DNA of 38,245 bases from JACQFK01 sp041482015. Lineage in GTDB: Bacteria; Planctomycetota; MHYJ01; JACPRB01. A program made the position numbers and the translations under genes. Below the pieces are notes generated by a model that was not told where the DNA came from, did not search any database, and worked only from the letters and a program-made list of their open reading frames with translations. Location of the stretch: the NCBI GenBank assembly GCA_041482015.1, contig JBGPCZ010000040.1:1-38245 (forward strand). Reading direction: 5' to 3'. The number at the start of each line of letters is the position of its first letter. Within the stretch, counting starts at the first letter, position 1. Of this stretch, positions 32,711 to 38,245 are shown one piece after another.

Positions 32711-33375
32711 GCCATCCCCTGGAGGAGAAAGTCGAGCGCCTCGCGGATGTGGGCGCGCATCTGCCGCTCGGCGCCGTCGGCATCCCGCTTTTCGAGGGCC
32801 GCGACGAGCGCCATGTGGCCGCCGTAGGCCTTGTCCATCACCTCGGGCGTCATCTTCAGCCACTGCATCACGATGACTCGCCGCTTGCACCGGACGATCT
32901 CGTCGCACAGCGTCCGGTTGGCCGAGGCCTCGGCGATCTGGAGGTGGAACTCGTTGTCGAGGTCGAGCATCTGCTTCTTGCGCGCCACGTCACCGAAGAG
33001 GGCGGCGCAGCGGGCCGCCGTGTCCCGGAGGCGTGCGATCCCCGCCTTGTCGATCCTCTCCGCCGCGAGCCGCGCGGCGCCGCACTCCAGGATCTCGCGG
33101 AGCTGGAGGATCTCGCGCACGTCGTGGTCGGTGAAGCTGGTGACCGTCGTCCGGCGATTGGGCTGGTTGGCCGCGAGCCCCTCCGAGACGAGGCGCGCGA
33201 TCGCGTCGCGCACCGGCGAGGGGCTGACCTTGAGGTCGTCGGCGATCTCGGCCACGTTGAGCGCGGCGCCGCTCGCGAGCTTGCCGGAGAGGATCGCGTC
33301 GACGAGGCGGCGGTAGACCTGGTCCGCGAGCGAGGGGCGGACCACGGAGGAGACTTCGCTCGAGAGCGCGCCCAT
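32707..33375 (-). CDS. GntR-family regulator with FCD ligand domain
   Basis: 222 residues. The GntR winged helix-turn-helix covers about residues 13-78 (ADQVYRRLVDAILSGKLASG, VSPSPVRDAIARLVSEGL). The FCD all-helical effector domain carries likely metal-site residues in LDNEFHLQIAEAS and GGHMALVAALEKRD. FadR-type regulators of this class respond to small carboxylates, often sugar acids. Downstream of the beta-propeller gene at 33387, so probably co-transcribed with it. The last four bases overlap the convergent SGNH gene. Confidence 0.9.
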   Translation of the reverse strand: MGALSSEVSSVVRPSLADQVYRRLVDAILSGKLASGAALNVAEIADDLKVSPSPVRDAIARLVSEGLAANQPNRRTTVTSFTDHDVREILQLREILECGAARLAAERIDKAGIARLRDTAARCAALFGDVARKKQMLDLDNEFHLQIAEASANRTLCDEIVRCKRRVIVMQWLKMTPEVMDKAYGGHMALVAALEKRDADGAERQMRAHIREALDFLLQGMA

Positions 33376-33386
33376 CGAGGCTCCTG

Positions 33387-34280
33387 CTATTTCAGCGGGG
33401 TCCCTTCGATCGCCTTGCCGTTGGTCTCGAAGACGTGGACGGTGTGGACGCCGTGCGGCTTCTCGCTCGTCCACGTCCAGGCGACCTTCTTCTCGGGGGT
33501 GACCTCGAAGATCTTGACCCTGCCGGCGGCCGCCGCGCCGTAGCTCGCGACGATCGTATTCCCGTTCGGGAGCCGCTGCGCGCCGCAGGGGTCGGCGAAG
33601 AGCGGGGAGGGAAGGTCGGCGTTCGAGACCTGCCAGGCGATCTTGCCCGCCGCGTCGAACTCGACCGTCATCGCGCCGTGCGTGAGGTCGACGAGCGTGT
33701 TCCCGTTCGCGAGGCGGATCGCGGTGAACGGCCAGCACTCCTTGGGCTCCTCGGGCGTCTTCGCCTCCCACGCGACAGTCCCGTCGGCGCGGTACTCGCG
33801 GACGACCTTGTCGAGGAGGTGGGGGACGAGGTAATTGCCGTTGGCGATCTTGCGCGCCATCCGGGTTTCCATGTGGGCGTTCTTCGTCTGGCATTGGAGT
33901 GCGAACTCGACCGCGACCGTTCCGTCGCGTTTCACCTCGAGGAGCCGCGGCTTCGCGCCCGACTCGGTGAGGAGGACGTTGCCATTGTCGAGCGGCTGGA
34001 CGGTGTCGACCTCGCTCTGGGTCCCTTTGAATTCGAAGTGGACTTTACCCTCGCGGTCGACCTCGACGATCGCGCCGGAGGCGTAGTCCTTGCCCTTCGA
34101 GACGGCGAGCAGGAGATGGCCGTTCCCGAGCACCCAGCCGTCGCGCGTGGAGCGCGGGTACGTCCACGCGACCTTGCCGTCGCAGGACATGATGAAGGTC
34201 TCAGATCCCGTGGCCAGGAAGGAGTGGGTGATTCCCGTCTCAGATTGCTGCTGGAGGAGCAGGGCGAGCAACAAGACCAC
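33387..34280 (-). CDS. Beta-propeller (arylsulfotransferase/PQQ-like) protein
   Basis: 297 residues from GTG 34280. The N-terminus MVLLLALLLQQQ is a short export signal. Repeated blades read VAWTYPRST, NGHLLLAVSKGKDY, NGNVLLTESG, NGNYLVPHLLDK, NGNTLVDLTHGAM, NGNTIVASYG; the NGN repeats mark this propeller group. A fitting promoter immediately upstream places transcription start at the GTG itself (leaderless). A longer frame into the AT-rich upstream region is rejected. The ligand or enzymatic role is not determined. Confidence 0.8.
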   Translation of the reverse strand: MVLLLALLLQQQSETGITHSFLATGSETFIMSCDGKVAWTYPRSTRDGWVLGNGHLLLAVSKGKDYASGAIVEVDREGKVHFEFKGTQSEVDTVQPLDNGNVLLTESGAKPRLLEVKRDGTVAVEFALQCQTKNAHMETRMARKIANGNYLVPHLLDKVVREYRADGTVAWEAKTPEEPKECWPFTAIRLANGNTLVDLTHGAMTVEFDAAGKIAWQVSNADLPSPLFADPCGAQRLPNGNTIVASYGAAAAGRVKIFEVTPEKKVAWTWTSEKPHGVHTVHVFETNGKAIEGTPLK

Positions 34281-34286
34281 CTCGTC

Positions 34287-34315
34287 ACTATATCCTTGGC
34301 CTCCAGCAGTTTCAA
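34287..34315 (-). promoter_or_regulatory. Sigma-70 promoter, predicted leaderless transcript
   Basis: Minus strand TTGAAA (34310-34315), 17-bp spacer, TATAGT (34287-34292), each five of six bases to consensus. Six bases separate the -10 from GTG 34280, so the start codon would be the +1. Confidence 0.65.
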
Positions 34316-34346
34316 GATATAAAATATCATATATCAAATATTCTTG
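34316..34346. promoter_or_regulatory. AT-rich palindromic element (UP element or GntR operator)
   Basis: Directly upstream of the -35: on the minus strand GATAT-AT-GATAT repeats and a GATAT-TTT-ATATC dyad in an otherwise GC-rich region. It fits an UP element, or an operator for the GntR regulator encoded downstream; I cannot tell which. Confidence 0.45.
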
Positions 34347-34392
34347 CCATCCTCGGTGTCCCATCCTATGCTCTTCGCCGTAGGGTATAGTG

Positions 34393-37272
34393 ATGTCGAC
34401 TACCTGTATGAGACTCCTCTTCGTGCTTCCCCTGTTCCTGGTTCCCCCGGCCCTCCCGGGTCAGGAGGCGTTGGATCCGGCGGCCGTCGAGTTCTTCGAG
34501 AAACAAGTCCGCCCGCTCCTCGTCGAGCGCTGCTTCAAGTGCCACAGCGCGCAGGCGGAAAAACTCAAGGGCGGTTTGCGGCTCGACTCGCGCGAGGCCG
34601 CGCTCAAGGGCGGCGACACCGGCCCGGCCCTCGTCCCCGGGAAACCCGGCAAGAGCCTGCTCGTCGAGGCGATCTCGTACAAGAACGTCGACCTCCAGAT
34701 GCCGCCGAAGGGCAGGCTGACCGACGCCCAGGCCGCGCTCCTCGCCGAGTGGATCGCGCGGGGCGCGCCGTGGCCGAAGGGGGACGCCTCCGCGGAGGCG
34801 CCGAAGAAGGAGCCCTTCGATCTTGCGAAGCGAAAGGCGGCGCACTGGGCGTGGCAGCCGCTGAAGGCGGTCGAGCCGCCCGCCGTGAAGAACGGCGCGT
34901 GGGTGAAGGACCCGATCGACGCCTTCATCCTCGCGACGCTCGAGGCGAAGGGCCTCGCGCCCGCGTCCCCCGTCGACCCGCGCAGTCTGCTCCGCCGCGT
35001 CACCTACGATCTGTCCGGCCTCCCCCCGACGGCCGCGGAGGTCGACGCGTTCCTCGCGGACCCGTCGCTCGAGAAGGTGGTCGACCGCCTCCTCGCGTCG
35101 CCGCGGTTCGGCGAGACGTGGGCGCGCCACTGGCTCGACCTCGTCCGCTACGCGGAGACGCGCGGCCACGAGTACGATTACCCGATGGCGAACGCCTGGC
35201 CCTACCGCGACTACGTCATCCGCGCCCTGAATGCCGACCTGCCGTACGCGCAGTTCGTGATGGAGCACGTCGCCGGCGACCTGCTGCCCGAGCCGCGCAT
35301 CGAACGGGGCGTGAACGAGTCGCTCCTCGCGACCGGCTGGTGGTACCTGGGCGAGTGGCTCCACTCGCCCGTCGACCTCCGGGCCGACGAACTGGACCGC
35401 ATCACGAACCAGCTCGAGGTCTTCGGGAAGACTTTTCTCGGCATGACGGTCAACTGCGCCCGGTGCCACGATCACAAGTTCGACGCGATCTCGCAGCGCG
35501 ACTTCTATGCGCTCGCGGGGTTCCTCAAGAGTTCGTGCTACCGGCAGGCGCGGGTGGACGCCACGGGACGGGACCTCGAGTCGGCGGTCGAGCTGGCCGC
35601 GCTGCGGTGCGAGTTCGAGAAGGGCCGCAAGGCTCCGGCGGAGGAGAGCGCGCCGGTGGCGGACGTCGACGTCATCGCCGATTTCGGCTCCGGAACCCCG
35701 CTCCTCCAGGACGGCACCTCGTTCAGCCTTCTTCACCGCGGCGCCGTGCTACCCGGCGACGATCCGGCGCATCCCTCCGGCCGGCTCGTGGACCTCTCCG
35801 GCGCGTGGTTCGACCCGACTTGGAACGCGCTCAAGCTCGCGGCGGGCACGGAGACCGATCCCGGCGCGATCTCGTGGATGCAGGCGGGAAAGACGCTGAG
35901 GCTCCCTCCCGTCACGCTCGCGCGGTCGACGCTCTACTACCTCGTCCGCGGGGCCGGCAACGCGCTCGCCGAGGTGGACGGCCACCGCATGATCGGCGGC
36001 CCGCTCCACAAGGCGACGACGGTGACCTGGAAGGACGAGGGCCTCCGCTGGGTCGCGCAACCGCTCAAGGATTATCGAAGCCCCGATCCCGTGAAGCCGC
36101 TCCACCGCGTGCGGATCGAGATCACGCCGCAGTCGGCGGAGTTCGCGGTGATCCGCGTCGTGCAGGCCGACGCGCCGCCGGCGAAGGTCGAAAGTCGCGC
36201 GCTCGAGACGGTCGATCTCGGGGAGCCGGGGCGGGCGTGGATCGAGGGCCGGCGCGCGGTCCTCCAGAAGATCGCCAAGGAGGCGCGGACCGCGATCGCG
36301 ATCGCCGACGCGGGCGCCACCGACGAAGTCCTGCTCGTGCGGGGCCAGCCGGCCCAGCCGTCGGAGGCGGTGCCGCGGCGCTTTCTCGAGATCTTCGCGG
36401 GTCCCGGGCCGGGTCGCGGGCGTCTCGAGCTCGCGCGCCAGATGGTCGATCCCGCCGTGACGCCGGTCGCGCCGCGCGTCATCGTCAACCGGCTCTGGCA
36501 CCACCTGATGGGCCGCGGGATCGTTCCGACCGTCGACGACTTCGGGAAGATGGGGCAGTCCCCGACCCACCCGGAACTGCTCGACCACCTGGCGCTCCGC
36601 TTCCTGTCGGCCGGCGGCTCGCTCAAGAAGACGATCCGCGCGATCGTCCTCTCGAACGCCTACGCGATGTCGGGCGCGGCGGACCCGCGCGCGAAGGAGA
36701 TCGACGGGGCGAACCTCTTTTGGAATCACCGTCCCGCGCGTCGTCTCCCCGCGGAGGCGGTCCGCGACGCGATGCTCGCGGTCTCGGGCCGTCTCGACCC
36801 CGCGATGTTCGGGCCGCCCGTGCCGATCCACCTCGACGGATTCCAGGAAGGTCGGGGGAAGCCAAAGGACGGTCCGATCGACGGTGCGGGGCGTCGCAGC
36901 ATCTACCTCTCGGTCCGGAGGAACTTCATTTCGTCGATGCTCCTCGCCTTTGACTTCCCGCAGCCGTTCACCGCGATGGGGCGGCGGAGCGTGTCGAACG
37001 TCCCGGCGCAGGCGCTCATCCTGCGCAACAACCCGTTCGTCCACGACCAGGCGGCGGCCTGGGGGCGGCGAGTCCTCGCGGAGCCGGGAACCCCGGAGGA
37101 GCGGATCGGCCGGATGTTCGTGGCCGCGTACGCGCGCGCGGCGACCGCGGAGGAGACGGCGGACGCGGTCGCGTTCCTGCACGAGGCCGGGAAGCGGCCG
37201 GACGATCCCGCGACGTGGCCGGCGCTGGCGCACGCGCTCTTCCAGGCGAAGGAGTTCCTCCTGGTCCCATGA
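34393..37272 (+). CDS. Planctomycete cytochrome c / DUF1549 / DUF1553 protein
   Basis: 959 residues from ATG 34393. ATG 34408 (MRLLFVLPLFLVPPA) gives an equally good signal peptide. PSCyt1-type domain: CFKCH haem site (about residues 49-53) and LQMPPKG ligand region (about 101-107). DUF1549: LLRRVTYDLSGLPPTAAEVDAFL, FGETWARHWLDLVRYAET, and a second CxxCH in NCARCHDHKFD (about 355-361). The DUF1553 domain closes the protein (VNRLWHHLMGRGIVPTVDDFG, RRLPAEAVRDAML, GRRSVSNVPAQALIL). The middle part (about 420-590) is a beta-rich insert. Function unknown; exported redox or polysaccharide-linked role proposed for the family. ATGA overlap with the DUF1501 gene. Confidence 0.93.
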   Translation: MSTTCMRLLFVLPLFLVPPALPGQEALDPAAVEFFEKQVRPLLVERCFKCHSAQAEKLKGGLRLDSREAALKGGDTGPALVPGKPGKSLLVEAISYKNVDLQMPPKGRLTDAQAALLAEWIARGAPWPKGDASAEAPKKEPFDLAKRKAAHWAWQPLKAVEPPAVKNGAWVKDPIDAFILATLEAKGLAPASPVDPRSLLRRVTYDLSGLPPTAAEVDAFLADPSLEKVVDRLLASPRFGETWARHWLDLVRYAETRGHEYDYPMANAWPYRDYVIRALNADLPYAQFVMEHVAGDLLPEPRIERGVNESLLATGWWYLGEWLHSPVDLRADELDRITNQLEVFGKTFLGMTVNCARCHDHKFDAISQRDFYALAGFLKSSCYRQARVDATGRDLESAVELAALRCEFEKGRKAPAEESAPVADVDVIADFGSGTPLLQDGTSFSLLHRGAVLPGDDPAHPSGRLVDLSGAWFDPTWNALKLAAGTETDPGAISWMQAGKTLRLPPVTLARSTLYYLVRGAGNALAEVDGHRMIGGPLHKATTVTWKDEGLRWVAQPLKDYRSPDPVKPLHRVRIEITPQSAEFAVIRVVQADAPPAKVESRALETVDLGEPGRAWIEGRRAVLQKIAKEARTAIAIADAGATDEVLLVRGQPAQPSEAVPRRFLEIFAGPGPGRGRLELARQMVDPAVTPVAPRVIVNRLWHHLMGRGIVPTVDDFGKMGQSPTHPELLDHLALRFLSAGGSLKKTIRAIVLSNAYAMSGAADPRAKEIDGANLFWNHRPARRLPAEAVRDAMLAVSGRLDPAMFGPPVPIHLDGFQEGRGKPKDGPIDGAGRRSIYLSVRRNFISSMLLAFDFPQPFTAMGRRSVSNVPAQALILRNNPFVHDQAAAWGRRVLAEPGTPEERIGRMFVAAYARAATAEETADAVAFLHEAGKRPDDPATWPALAHALFQAKEFLLVP

Positions 37273-38245
37273 GAAACGACTGCCGGGTCATGGACGCGCC
37301 GGTGACGCGGCGCGAGATGCTGACGCGGTGCGCGAACGGGTTCGGCGCGCTGGCGCTGGGAGCGCTCGCCGCCGAGGCGCAGTCCTCGCGCGGCCCGCAC
37401 TTCGCGCCGCGCGCGCGGAACGTCATCTTCCTCTACATGGACGGCGCGCCGTCGCAGCTCGACACCTTTGACTACAAGCCCCTGCTCGAGAAGCATCACG
37501 GCGAGGATCCGAAGAAGGCGATCGGGAAGATCGAGCGGACGCAGTTCGAGAATAACGGCCTCGTGATGAAGTCCCCGTGGGCGTTCAAGAGGCGCGGCGA
37601 AAGCGGCCTCTGGGTGAGCGACCTCTTCCCGTACGTCGGGGAGTGCATGGACGATCTCTGCATTGTCCGCTCCATGACCTCGCAATTCCCCGAGCACACG
37701 CAGGGGAACTACTTCCTCCACACGGGGACGGGCATGCAGGGTCGGCCGAGCATGGGGGCGTGGGTGAGCTACGGCCTGGGGAGCGACAACCAGAACCTCC
37801 CCGGCTTCGTCGTCCTGAACGGCGGGCTCATCCCGGTGGGTGGGCTCGACAACTTCAACAGCGGTTTCCTGCCCGCGGCGTACCAGGGATCGGTCTTCCG
37901 TGCGGGGGATCCGCCCGTGGCCAACCTCAAAAGGCTCGAGGCGGACGCGGGGCTCCAGCAGCGGAAGGCCGACCTCGTCCGCCGGCTCGACGCGCGCGAG
38001 CGGGAGCGGCTGCCCGACGAGGACCAGCTCGAGTCGGCGATCCGGAACTACGAGCTCGCGGCGAACATGGAGGCCGTGGCGCCCGCGACGATGGACCTGG
38101 GCGGAGAGCCGAAGTGGCTTCTGGATCTCTACGGCGTGAATTCACCCTATGCGCCGACCGCGAGCTACGCACGGCAGTGCCTCATCGCGCGGAGGATGAT
38201 CGAGCGCGGGGTGCGGTTCGTCGAGCTGACCTGCCCGATGATCGG
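37269..38245 (+). CDS. DUF1501 protein, 3' end beyond the window
   Basis: Start ATG overlaps the previous stop (ATGA). The N-terminus carries a twin-arginine-like signal (TRREMLTRCANGFGALALGALAAEAQ read as RR plus hydrophobic stretch), then the DUF1501 core VIFLYMDGAPSQLDTFDYKP and EHTQGNYFLHTGTG. It resembles the alkaline-phosphatase/sulfatase superfamily fold in its start. Partner of the DUF1553 gene, a pairing repeated many times in planctomycete genomes. About 325 residues are seen; the window ends inside the gene. Confidence 0.93.
   Translation, partial: MRNDCRVMDAPVTRREMLTRCANGFGALALGALAAEAQSSRGPHFAPRARNVIFLYMDGAPSQLDTFDYKPLLEKHHGEDPKKAIGKIERTQFENNGLVMKSPWAFKRRGESGLWVSDLFPYVGECMDDLCIVRSMTSQFPEHTQGNYFLHTGTGMQGRPSMGAWVSYGLGSDNQNLPGFVVLNGGLIPVGGLDNFNSGFLPAAYQGSVFRAGDPPVANLKRLEADAGLQQRKADLVRRLDARERERLPDEDQLESAIRNYELAANMEAVAPATMDLGGEPKWLLDLYGVNSPYAPTASYARQCLIARRMIERGVRFVELTCPMI

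Noticed and set aside
1..38245. CRISPR arrays, rRNA, known defence operons or insertion sequences
   Set aside because: No regularly spaced repeats, cas genes, rRNA sequence or DDE/HUH transposase were seen; the only recombination gene is the serine recombinase.

Overview
The window reads as chromosomal DNA of a high-GC Planctomycetota-like bacterium. The strongest lineage signal is the right end: a Planctomycete-type cytochrome c/DUF1549/DUF1553 protein whose stop overlaps the start of a DUF1501 protein. This pair is typical of Planctomycetes, though also found in Verrucomicrobia and a few others. Many small exported or lipid-anchored proteins and many GTG starts fit the same picture. No ribosomal marker is present, so this rests on family content only.

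Layout. (1) 1-10000, accessory region with visibly lower GC over roughly 1-8070: the C-terminal end of one exported HEAT-repeat protein, an 0.8 kb non-coding stretch with direct repeats and hairpins, a small sigma-70-family factor with an in-frame stop near its start, a small hypothetical protein, two more HEAT-repeat proteins, a tiny ORF and a large serine recombinase whose coding sequence runs into a tRNA-Arg(TCT) gene. The three HEAT proteins share a C-terminal STN-like domain ending in a Trp-rich tail, and two share about 200 bp of upstream DNA. (2) 10200-16850: a DUF1565-type lipoprotein, a formylglycine-generating-enzyme-like lipoprotein, a GMC oxidoreductase with its subunit-3 partner, a receiver-only response regulator, a WGR/SUKH-like protein, a Tat-exported RidA-like protein and a membrane-anchored zinc-ribbon protein. 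(3) 16846-19820: a sigma-54 enhancer-binding protein divergent from a frameshifted secreted protein that has a textbook -24/-12 promoter and symmetric candidate activator sites. (4) 19871-24963, minus strand: a tightly overlapping catabolic operon led by an IclR regulator (amidohydrolase, zinc alcohol dehydrogenase, enolase-superfamily dehydratase, class III aminotransferase), which reads as sugar or sugar-acid oxidation. (5) 25013-32710, plus strand: two TolB-like propeller proteins bracketing a GH2 lipoprotein, a small lipoprotein, then an MBOAT acyltransferase and an AlgX/AlgJ-like SGNH protein for polysaccharide O-acetylation. (6) 32707-34280, minus: a GntR/FCD regulator and a beta-propeller protein with a promoter placed so that its mRNA would be leaderless. 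(7) 34393-38245: the planctomycete cytochrome/DUF1553-DUF1501 pair, cut by the window end.

The most unusual items are a 64-bp near-perfect palindrome that encodes the signal peptide of the GH2 lipoprotein and has a diverged half-copy 16 kb away; the exported HEAT-STN-WW family with duplicated upstream DNA; the sigma-54 regulatory region; and the recombinase/tRNA junction. All functions are inferred from sequence reading alone; no database search was run.
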